Positions 1-9,390 of a DNA stretch of 64,000 nt are shown here, in pieces; the stretch's first letter is position 1, and every line of letters begins with the position of its first letter. Origin of the DNA: Clusia tigrina. Its lineage: Eukaryota > Arthropoda > Insecta > Diptera > Clusiidae. The stretch lies in the NCBI GenBank assembly GCA_920105625.2, contig OV050030.1, positions 194,179,887-194,243,886 of the forward strand, in the 5' to 3' direction. The notes under the pieces are model-generated. The model saw only the letters and a program-made list of their open reading frames with translations. It ran no database searches and was not told the DNA's origin. Both the position numbers and the translations under genes were made by a program.

Positions 1-2150
1 GTTAGCGTCTCTGTAGGCGTCTCAGTCGCTGCCGCTGTCCATTGGGGGGTCTGCTGCCTTTTCTATGCTTATATCTACCACTATCTGCCTCAGTCGGCGT
101 CTCAGTCGGCGTCGCAGCCTGTGTCAGCGTCTCTGTAGGCGTCTCAGTAGCTGCCGCTGTCGATTGGAGGTCTTCTGCCTTCTCTATGCCTATATCTACC
201 CCTATCCGCCCCAGTCGGCGTCTCAGTCGGCGTCTCAGTCGGCGTTTTAGTCGGAGTCGCACCTTCTTTCAGCGTCTCTCTACGCGTCTCAGGCGATGTT
301 GCTGTCGATTGGGGGGTCTGCTGCATTTTATATGCCTGTATCTATGCCTATCAGCCTCAGTTGGCGTCTCAGTCGGCGTCGCTGTAGGCGTCTCAGTCGG
401 TGTCGATTGGGGGGGTCTGCTGCCAGCTCTATGCCTATATCTACTTCTATATGCTTCAGTCGGCGTCTCAGTCGGCATCGCAGCCTCTGTCAGCGTCTCT
501 GTACGCGTCTCAGTCGCTGCCGCTGTCGATTGGGGGGTCTCAGTCGCAGCCTCTGTCAGCGTCTCAGTACCTGCCGCTGTAGATTGGGGGGCTGCTGCCT
601 TCTCTATGCCTATATGTACCCCTATCTGCCTCAGTCGGCGTCGCAGCTACTGCCAGCGTCTCTGCGATCTGCCTCAGTCGGTATCTCAGTCAGCGTCGCA
701 GCTCCTGTCAGCGTCTCTCTACGCGTCTCAATCGATGCCGCTGTCGATTGGGGGGTCTGCTGCCTTCTCTATGCCTATATGTACCCCTATCTGCCTCAGT
801 CGGCGTCTCAGTCGGCGTCGCAGCCTCTGTCAGCGTCTCTGTAGGCGTCTCAGTAGCTGCCGCTGTCGATTGGGGGTCTGCTGCCTTCTCTATGCCTGTA
901 TCTACGCCTATCTGCCTCAGTCGGCGTCGCAACCACTGCCAGCGTCTCTGTAGACGTCTCAGTCGCAGTCACTGCCGCTGTCGAGTGGGGGGTCTGCTGC
1001 CTTCTCTATGCCTATATCTACCCCTATCAGCCTCAGTCGGCGTGTCAGTCGGCGTCGTAGCCTCAGTCGGCGTCTCAGTCGGCGTCGCTGTAGGCGTCTC
1101 AGTAGCTGCCGCTGTCGGTTGGGGGTCTGCTGCTTTCTCTGTGCCTATATCTACCTCTATCTGCCTCAGTCGGTGTCGCAGCCACTGCCAGCGTCTCTGT
1201 AGACGTCTCAGTCGCAGTCGCAGTCACTGCCGCTGTCGAGTGGGGGGTCTGCTGCCTTCTCTATGCTTATATCTACCACTATCAGCCTCAGTCGGCGTCG
1301 CAGCCTCTGTCAGCGTCTCTGTAGGCGTCTCAGTAGCTGCCGCTGTCGATTGGGGGGTCTGCTGCCTTCTCTATGCCTATATCTACCCCTATCTGCCTCA
1401 GTCGGCGTCGCAGCCACTGCCAGCGTCTCTGTAGACGTCTCAGTCACTGCCGCTGTCGATTCGGGTGGTCTGCTGCCTTCTCTATGCCTATATCTACCCC
1501 TATCTGCCTCAATCGGCGTCTCAGTCGGCGTCGCAGCCTCTGTCAGCGTCTCTGTAGGCGTCTCAGTCGCTGCCGCTGTCGATTGGAGGGTCTGCTGCCT
1601 TCTCAATACCAATATCTACCTTTATCTGCCTCAGTCGGCGTCTCAGTCGGCGTCTCAGTCGGCGTCTCAGTCGGCGTCTCAGTCGATTCCGCTGTCGATT
1701 GGGGGGTCTGCTGCCGTCTCTATGCCTATATCTACCCCTATCTGCCTCAGTCGGCGTCTCAGTCGCGTCGCAGCCTCTGTCAGCATCTCTGTACGCGTCT
1801 CAGTCTCTGCCGCTGTCGATTGGGGGGTCTGCTGCCTTGTCTATGCCTGTATCTACTCCTATCTGCTTCAGTCGGCGTCTCAGTCGGCGGCGCAGCCACT
1901 GTCAGTGTCTCTGTAGACGTCTCAGTCGCTGCCGCTGTGGATTGGGGGGTCTGCTGCTTTCTCTATGCCTATATCTACCCCTATCTGCCTCAGTCGGTGT
2001 CGCAGCCACTGCCAGCGTCTCTGTAGACGTCTCAGTCGCAGTCACTGCCGCTGTCGAGTGGGGGGTCTGCTGCCTTCTCTATGCCTATATCTACCCCTAT
2101 CAGCCTCAGTCGGCGTCTCAGTGGGCGTCTCACTCGGCGTCGCAGCCTCT

Positions 2151-3292
2151 GTTAGCGTCTCTGTAGACGTCTCAGTCGCTGCCGCTGTCCATTGGGGGGT
2201 CTGCTGCCTTTTCTATGCTTATATCTACCACTATCTGCCTCAGTCGGCGTCTCAGTCGGCGTCGCAGCCTGTGTCAGCGTCTCTGTAGGCGTCTCAGTAG
2301 CTGCCGCTGTCGATTGGAGGTCTGCTGCCTTCTCTATGCCTATATCTACCCCTATCCGCCCCAGTCGGCGTCTCAGTCGGCGTCTCAGTCGGCGTTTTAG
2401 TCGGAGTCGCACCCTCTTTCAGCGTCTCTCTACGCGTCTCAGGCGATGTTGCTGTCGATTGGGGGGTCTGCTGCATTTTCTATGCCTGTATCTATGCCTA
2501 TCAGCCTCAGTTGGCGTCTCAGTCGGCGTCGCTGTAGGCGTCTCAGTCGGTGTCGATTGGGGGGTCTGCTGCCTTTTCTATGCCTATATCTACCCCTATC
2601 TGCCTCAGTCGGCGTCTCAATCGGCGTCGCTGTAGGCGTCTCAGTAGCTGCCGCTGTCGATTGGGGGTCTGCTGCTTTCTCTATGCCTATATCTACCCCT
2701 ATCTGAATCAGTCGGCGTCGCAGCCACTGCCAGCGTCTCTGTAGACGTCTCAGTCGCAGTCACTGCCGCTGTCGAGTGGGGGACAGCTGCCTCCTCTATG
2801 CCTACATCTACCCCTATCTGCCTCAGTCGGCGTGTCAGTCGGCGTCGCAGCCTCTGTCAGCGTCTCTGTACGCGTCTCAGTCGCTGCCGCTGTCGATTGG
2901 GGGGTCTCAGTCGCAGCCTCTGTCAGCGTCTCAGTACCTGCCGCTGTAGATTGGGGGGCTGCTGCCTTCTCTATGCCTATATGTACCCCAATCTGCCTCA
3001 GTCGGCGTCGTAGCTACTGCCAGCGTCTCTGCGATGTGCCTCAGTCGGTATCTCAGTCAGCGTCGCAGCTCCTGTCAGCGTCTCTCTACGCGTCTCAGTC
3101 GATGCCGCTGTCGATTGGGGGGTCTGCTGCCTTCTCTATGCCTATATGTACCCCTATCTGCTTCAGTCGTCGTCTCAGTCGGCGTCGCAGCCTCTGTCAG
3201 CGTCTCTGTAGGCGTCTCAGTAGCTGCCGCTGTCGATTGGGGGTCTGCTGCCTTCTCTATGCCTGTATCTACGCCTATCTGCCTCAGTCGGC
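2151..3292. repeat. Segmental duplication of the first 0.9 kb
   Basis: Bases 2151 to about 2560 repeat 1 to about 410 at a fixed offset of 2150 bp with only a few substitutions. Bases about 2822-3292 repeat about 455-925 at an offset of 2367 bp. About 217 extra bases (two units) separate the two parts in the second copy. The rare short unit with ggtctcagtcgcagcc followed by cagtacctgccgctgtagat marks both copies. The boundaries are approximate. Confidence 0.85.
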
Positions 3293-4810
3293 GTCGCAAC
3301 CACTGCCAGCGTCTCTGCGATCTGCCTCAGTCGGTATCTCAGTCAGCGTCGCAGCTTCTGTCAGCGTCTCTGTACGCGCCTCAGTTGATGCCGCTGTCGA
3401 TTGGGGGGTCTGCTGCCTTCTCTATGCCTGTATCTACCCTTATCTGCCCAAGCCGGCGTCTCAGTCGGCGTCGCTGTAGGCGTCTCTGTGGCTGTCGATT
3501 GGGGGGGGCTGCTGCCTTTTCTATGCCTATATATACCCCTATCTGCCTCAGTCGGCGTCTCAGTCGGCATCGCAGCTTCTGTCAGCGTCTCTCTACGCGT
3601 CTCAGTCGATGCCGCTGTCGATTGGGGGGTCTGCTGCCTTCTGTATGCCTGTATCTACCCCTACCTGCCTAAATCAGCGTCTCAGTCGGCGTCGCTGTAG
3701 GCGTCTGTGTCGCTGTCGATTGGGGGGGCTTCTGCCTTTTCTATGCCTATATCTACCCCCATCTGCCTCAGTCGACGTCTTAGTCGGCATCGCAGCCTCT
3801 GTCAGCGTCTCTGTACGCGTCTCAGTCGATGCCGCTGTCGATTGGGGGGTCTGCTGCCTTCTCTATGCCTGTATCTACCCCTATCTGCCTCAGTCGGCAT
3901 CTCAGTCGGCGTCGCTGTATGCGTCTCAGTCGGTGTCGATTGGGGGGTCTGCTGCCTTTTCTATGCCTATATCTACCCCTATCTGCCTCAGTCGGCGTCT
4001 CAATCGGCGTCGCTGTAGGCGTCTCAGTAGCTGCCGCTGTCGATTGGGGGTCTGCTGCTTTCTCTATGCCTATATCTACCCCTATCTGAATCAGTCGGCG
4101 TCGCAGCCACTGCCAGCGTCTCTGTAGACGTCTCAGTCGCAGTCACTGCCGCCTTCGAGTGGGGGGTCTGCTGCCATCTCTATGCCTATATCTACACCTA
4201 TCTGCCTCAGTCGGCGACTCAGTCAGCGTCGCAGCCTCTTTCAGCGTCTCTGTCGGCGTCTCAGTCATTACCGCTGTCGATTGGGGGGTCTGTTGCCTTC
4301 TCTATACCTATATCTACACCTATCTGTCTCAGACGGCGCCTCAGTCGGTGTCGCAGCCTCTGTCAGCGTCTCTGCACGCGTCTCAGTCGATGCCGCTGTC
4401 GATTGGGGGGTCTGCTGCCTTCTCTATGCCTATATTTACCCCTATCTGCCTCAGTCGGCGTCGCAGCCACTGCCAGCGTCTCTGTAGACGTCTCAGTCGC
4501 AGTCACTGCCGCTGTCGAGTGGGGGGTCTGCTGCCTTCTCTATGCCTATATCTACCCCTATCAGCCTCAGTCGGCGCCTCAGTCGGCGTCGCAGCCACTC
4601 TCACCATCTCTGTAGGCGTCTCAGTGGCTGCCGCTGTCGATTTGGGGGTCAGCTGCCTTCTGTATGCCTATATCTACCCCTATCTGCCTCAGTCGGCGTC
4701 TCAGTCGGCGTCGCAGCCTCTGTCAGCGTCTCTATAGGCGTCTCAGTAGCTGCCGCTGTCGATTGGGAGTCTGCTGCCTTCTCTATGCCTATATCTACCC
4801 CTTTCCGCCC

Positions 4811-4894
4811 CAGTCGGCGTCTCAGTGGGCGTCTCAGTCGGCGTCTCAGTCGGCGTCTCAGTCGGCGTCTCAGTCGGCGTCTCAGTCGGCGTCG
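4811..4894. repeat. 12-bp sub-repeat expansion (7 copies)
   Basis: Seven consecutive 12-mers of cagtcggcgtct. The second copy has cagtggg and the last ends in g. Most units in the array carry two or three, so this is a local slippage or unequal-exchange expansion inside one unit. Confidence 0.95.
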
Positions 4895-7800
4895 CAGTCT
4901 CTGTCAGCGTCTCTGTAGGCTACTCAGTAGCTGCCGCAGTCGATTGGGGTCTGCTGCTTTCTCTATGAATATATCTACTCCTGTCTGCCTCAGTCGGCGT
5001 CTCAGTCGGTGTCGCAGTATCTGTTAGCGTCTCTGTAGGCATCTCAGTCGCTGCCGCTGTCGATTGGGGTGGTCTGCTGCCTTCTCTATGCCTATATCTA
5101 CCCCTATCTGCCTCAATCGGCGTCTCAGTCGGCGTCTCAGTCGGCGTCGCAGCCTCTGTCAGCGTCTCTGTAAGCGTCTCAGTCGCTGCCGCTGTCGATT
5201 GGACGGTCTGCTGCCTTCTCTATAACAATATCTACCTCTATCTGCCTCAGTCGGCGTCTCAGTCAGCGTCTCTGTAGGTGTCTCAGTAGCTGCCGCTGTC
5301 GATTGGGGGTCTGCTGCCTTCTCTATGCCTATATCTACCCCTATCCGCCCCAGTCGGCGTCTCAGTCGGCGTCGCAGCCTCTGTCAGCGTATGTGTAGGC
5401 GTCTCAGTAGCTGCCGCTGTCGATTGGGGGTCTGCTGCCTTCTCTATGCCTATATCTACCACTATCAGCCTCAGTCGGCGTCAAAGTTGGCGTCGCAGCC
5501 TCTGTCAGCGTCTCTGTACGCGTCTCAGTCGCTGCCACTGTCCATTGGGAGGTCTGCTGCCTTCTCTATGCTTATATCTACCCCCATCTGCCTCAGTCGG
5601 CGGCTCAGTCGGCGTCGCTGTAGGCGTCTCTGTCGCTGTCGATTGGGGGGTCTGCTGCCTTCTCTTTGCCTATATGTACCCCTATCTGCCTCAGTCGGCG
5701 TCTCAGTCGGCGTCGCAGCCTCTGGCAGCGTCTCTGTAGGCGTCTCAGTAGCTGCCGCTGTCGATTGGGGGTCTGTTGCCTTCTCTATGCTTGTATCTAC
5801 GCCTATCTGCCTCAGTCGGCGTCTCAGTCGGCGTCGCTGTAGGCGTCTCAGTTAGTGTCGATTGGGGGGCCTGCTGCCTTCTCTATGCCTATGTCTACCC
5901 CTATCTGCCTCAGTCGGCGTCTCAGTCGGCGTCGCTGTAGGCGTCTCAGTACCTGCCGCTATCGATTGGGAGTCTGCTGCCTTCTCTATGCCTATATCTA
6001 CCCCTTTCCGCCCCAGTCGGCGTATCAGTCGGCGTCTCAGTCGGCGTCGCAGCCTCTGTCAGCGTCTCTGTAGGCTACTCAGTAGCTGCCGCTGTCGATT
6101 GGGGGGTCTGCTGCCTTCTCAATGCCTATATCTACCCCTATCTACCCCTATCTGCCTCAGTCGGCGTCGCAGCCACTGCCAGCATCTCTGTAGACGTCTC
6201 AGTCGCAGTCACTGCCTCTGTCGAGTGGGGGTCTGCTGCCTTCTCTATGCCTTTATCTACCCCTATCAGCCTCAGTCGGCGTCTCAGTCGGCGTCGCAGC
6301 CTCTGTCAGCGTCTCTGTACGCGTCTCAGTCGATGCCGCTGTCAATTGGGGGGTCTGCTGCCTTCTCTATGCCTATATTTACCACAATCTGCCTCAGTCG
6401 GCGTCGCAGCCACTGACGGCGTCTCTGTAGACGTCTCAGTCGCAGTCACTGCCGCTGTCGAGTGGGGGACAGCTGCCTCCTCTATGCCTATATCTACCCC
6501 TATCTGCCTCAGTCGGCGTGTCAGTCGGCGTCGCAGCCTCTGTCAGCGTCTCTGTAAGCGTCTCAATCGCTGCCGCTGTCGATTGCGGGGTCGGCTGGCT
6601 TCTCTATGCCCGTATCTACTCCTATCTGCCTCAGTGGGCGTCTCAGTCGGCGTCGCAGCCTATTTCAGCGTCTCTGTAGGAGTCTCAGTCGCTGCCGCTG
6701 TCGATTAGGGGGTCTGCTGCCTTCTCAATGCCTATATCTACCCCTATCTGCCTCAGTCGGCGTCGCAGCCACTGCCAGCATCTCTGTAGACGTCTCAGTC
6801 GCAGTCACTGCCTCTGTCGAGTGGGGGGTCTGCTGCCTTCTCTATGCCTATATCTACCCCTATCTGCCTCAGTCGGCGTGTCAGTCGGCGTCGCAGCCTC
6901 TGTCAGCGTCTCTGTACGCGTCTCAATCGCTGCCGCTGTAGATTGGGGAGTCTGCTGCCTTCTCTATGCCTATATGTATCCCTATCTGCCTCAGTCGGCG
7001 TCTCAGTCGGCGTCGCAGCCTCTGTCAGCGTCTCTGTAGGCGTCTCAGTACCTGCCGCTGTCGATAGGGGGCCTGCTGCCTTCTCTATGCTAGTATTTAC
7101 GCCTATCTGCCTCAGTCGGCATCGCAGCCACTGCCAGCGTCTCTGCGATCTGCCTCAGTCGGTATCTCAGTCAGCGTCGCAGCTTCTATCAGCGTCTCTG
7201 TAGGCGTCTCAGTCGATGCCGCTGTCGATTCGGGGGGGGTCAGCTACCTTCTCTATGCCTATATCTACCCCTATCAGCCTCAGTCGGCGCCTCAGTCGGC
7301 GTCACAGCCTCTGTCAGCGTCTCTGTACGCGTATCAGTCGATGCCGCTGTCGATTGGGGGGTCTGCTGCCTTCTCCATGCCTGTATCTACCCCTACCTGC
7401 CTAAGTCGGCGTCTCAGTCGGCTTCGCTGTAGGCGTCTCTGTCGCTCTCGATTGGGGGGGGCTGCTGCCTTTTCTATGCCTATATCTACCCCTATCTGCC
7501 TCAGTCGGCGTCTTAGTCGGCATCGCAGCCTCTGTCAGCGTCTCTGTACGCGTCTCAGTCGATGCCAAAGTCGATTGGGGGGTCTGATGCCTTCGCTATG
7601 CCTGTATCTACCCCTATCTGCCTCAGTCGGCGTCTCAGTCGGCGGCGCTGTAGGCGTCTCAGTAGCTGCCGCTGTCGATTCGGGGTCTGCTGCTTTCTCT
7701 ATGCCTATATCTACACCTATCTGCCTCAGTCGGTGACTCAGTCAGCGTCGCAGCCTCTTTCAGCGTCTCTGTAGGCGTCTCAGTCGCTGCCGCTGTCGAT

Positions 7801-8193
7801 TGGGCTGGTCTGATGCCTTCTCTATGCCTATATCTACCCCTAGCTGCCTCAGTAGGCTTCTCAGTCGGCGGCGCTGTAGGCGTCTTTGTCGCTGTTGATT
7901 GGGGGGGGGCTGCTGCCTTTTCTATGCCTATATCTACCCCTATCTGCCTCAGTTGGCGTCTCAGTCGGTGACGCAGTCTCTGTCACCATCTCTATAGGCG
8001 TCTCAGTGGCTGCCGCTGTCGATTTGGGGGGTCTGCCGCCTTCTCTATGCCTATATCTACCCCTATCTGCCTCAGTCGGCGTCTCAGTCGGCGTCACAGC
8101 CTCTGTCAGCGTCTCTGTAGGCGTCTCAGTAGCTGCCGCTGTCGATTGGGAGTCTGCTGCCTTCTCTATGCCTATATCTACCCCTATCTGCTT

Positions 8194-8277
8194 CAGTCGG
8201 CGTCTCAGTCGGCGTCTCAGTCGGCGTCTCAGTCGGCGTCTCAGTCGGCGTCTCAGTCGGCGTCTCAGTCGGCATCG
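8194..8277. repeat. 12-bp sub-repeat expansion (7 copies)
   Basis: Seven consecutive 12-mers of cagtcggcgtct, the last reading cagtcggcatcg. Together with 4811-4894 this is the longest pure run of the basic 12-mer in the window. Confidence 0.95.
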
Positions 8278-8860
8278 CAGCCTCTGTCAGCGTCTCTGTA
8301 GGCATCTCAGTAGCTGCCGCTGTCGATTGGGGGTCTGCTGCCTTCTATATGCCTATATCTACCCCTATCTGCCTCAGTCGGCGTCTCAGTCGGCGTCACA
8401 GCCTCTGTCAGCGTCTCTGTAGGCGTCTCAGTAGCTGCCGCTGTCGATTGGGAGTCTGCTGCCTTCTCTATGCCTATATCTACCCCTTTCCGCCCCAGTC
8501 GGCGTTTCAGTCGGCGTCTCAGCCTCTTTCAGCATCTCTGTAGGCGTCTCAGTTGGCGTCGCTGTAGGCGTCGCAGCCTCTGTCAGCGTCTCTGTAGGCT
8601 ACTCAGTCGCTGCCGCTGTGGATTGGGGGTCTGCTGCTTTCTCTATGCCTGTTGCATTCTAAGCGAAGTCAACAACCGCTGCAATGCACGCCCTTGACTG
8701 CGGCCAACGACAGCGCAAATCGCTGACACCGAATTTTCACGTGCATCAGCACTTTGTGCACATTAATTGTAGTTTTTTTGCATTACATTTTTATTACTTG
8801 TTTATGATTTATTTTATATGTAAAATATCTAAGTAAGCAATAATGGTTCAATTGTAATAG

Positions 8861-8897
8861 TATAAATTAAGTGAAGTTATTAAATACGTATCAGTTC
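8861..8897 (+). promoter_or_regulatory. LTR core promoter (TATA box and TCAGT initiator)
   Basis: TATAAAT lies at 8861-8867 and TCAGTT starts at 8891, 30 bp downstream. TCAGT is the arthropod initiator consensus, and this spacing matches a TATA-initiator core promoter, which puts transcription start near 8893. That would make U3 about 8650-8892 and R about 8893 to the poly(A) site. The motifs are seen; activity is inferred. Confidence 0.7.
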
Positions 8898-8940
8898 TTT
8901 GAAACCTATCAACGAGTGTTTTATTGAATTGGTCATTCCG

Positions 8941-9135
8941 GAGGACTGGTTATATGCACTAGTACCCTCACTCAACAATAGTCTTGGTTTTGTAAATAGG
9001 CTACTTTTCCCACAAATATGGAAGATCTGGTTATAAGCACCAGTATCTTCATTCAATATTAGTCTTGGTTTTGCACCTAGGCTATTTCATAACCACAAAA
9101 CAAGGGTCTGGTGTAACCATCAGGACCCAGCAAGA
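8941..9135 (+). repeat. 81-bp tandem repeat inside the LTR (2.4 copies)
   Basis: Three related segments lie exactly 81 bp apart. The anchor ctggt falls at 8946, 9027 and 9108. A second anchor, agtcttggttttg, falls at 8980 and 9061. Copies one and two are diverged but align along their full length; copy three is only its first ~30 bp. Each anchor begins a short imperfect hairpin, for example ctggt and accag around ataagc. It lies downstream of the inferred start site, within R. Confidence 0.85.
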
Positions 9136-9144
9136 GTAAGGTGG

Positions 9145-9150
9145 AATAAA
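9145..9150 (+). terminator. LTR polyadenylation signal AATAAA
   Basis: AATAAA lies 20-25 bp before the LTR end, about 250 bp downstream of the inferred transcription start. This is the expected place for a signal that defines the R/U5 boundary. In this truncated copy it is the only LTR, so a full-length transcript would have to read past it. Confidence 0.6.
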
Positions 9151-9170
9151 AGAATTCCCACTCTTAAAAT

Positions 9171-9188
9171 TGGTGACCCCGACGTGAT
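9171..9188 (+). other. Primer binding site for minus-strand DNA synthesis
   Basis: tggtgaccccgacgtgat begins with TGG, complementary to a tRNA CCA end, immediately after the LTR. This ggtgaccccgacgtg string is typical of arthropod BEL/Pao elements. I could not assign the primer tRNA from sequence alone. Confidence 0.85.
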
Positions 9189-9190
9189 CC

Positions 9191-9390
9191 TGTGCCGGAT
9201 CACAATCATCGTAGAAGCTTAACATTTTGCGAAGCACCAGGAGCAGATTGGGCGGCAGATCGAAGCGCTCATAAGCAACTTCAAAAAGGACTCCGAGCAG
9301 CGTAAAACGATCATCTATTAAGAGGAACGCATAAGACGACTGGATGAATACTGGACAACCTTTGAGCAACAGGACTCGGAATTAAGAGCC
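9191..9390 (+). pseudogene. Leader and damaged gag N-terminus
   Basis: Frame 1 is open from 9223 to 9318 with gag-like charged, helix-forming sequence. TAA stops it at 9319-9321, then the same frame continues without a break into the main gag frame (reading RRLDEYWTTFEQQD just before 9391). No ATG lies in this frame between 9181 and 9390; the first in-frame ATG is at about 9475, inside conserved-looking sequence. So gag coding probably began upstream of 9391, and both its start codon and one internal codon have been lost. The true start cannot be placed. Confidence 0.6.

Larger units (their letters stand above)
1..8649. repeat. Left arm of ~122-bp satellite array
   Basis: Tandem units, each running from a G-run (ttgggggg) through tctgctgccttctctatgcc, tatatctacccctatctgcc, two or more copies of cagtcggcgtct, then cagcctctgtcagcgtctct, gtaggcgtctcagtcgctgc and cgctgtcga. 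The full unit is about 122 bp. Units differ in the number of 12-bp cagtcggcgtct copies, in G-run length (5 to 9), and in recurrent variants such as gtacgcg for gtaggcg, or cagccactgccagcg with a gagtgggg ending. No unique sequence or gene is visible across the arm. It stops inside a unit, after ctctatgcc, where the retroelement LTR begins. Confidence 0.97.
8650..9170 (+). repeat. 5' LTR of the BEL/Pao element
   Basis: The non-satellite sequence starts with TG (tgttgcattc) at 8650, as LTRs do, and runs to just before the primer binding site at 9171. The exact right edge is uncertain. The last CA dinucleotide ends at 9160 and is followed by ctcttaaaat, so the LTR ends between 9160 and 9170. It is about 0.5 kb and AT-rich. 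It carries a TATA box, an initiator, an AATAAA signal and an internal 81-bp triplication. No second LTR exists in the window to confirm the boundaries. Confidence 0.85.

Noticed and set aside
1..8649. CRISPR array, because of regular repeats
   Set aside because: There are no unique spacers; the sequence between any two repeats is itself repeat. The retroelement shows an animal genome.
8470..8697. Open frame spanning the left satellite-LTR junction as a gene
   Set aside because: It is satellite reading frame running into LTR sequence, ending at a chance stop.
9082..9369. Minus-strand ORF of 95 codons over the LTR and leader
   Set aside because: It is antisense to the LTR end, primer site and gag leader, with no recognisable domain. 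The other minus-strand ORFs within 9582-14360 are shadows of the pol frames in the same way.
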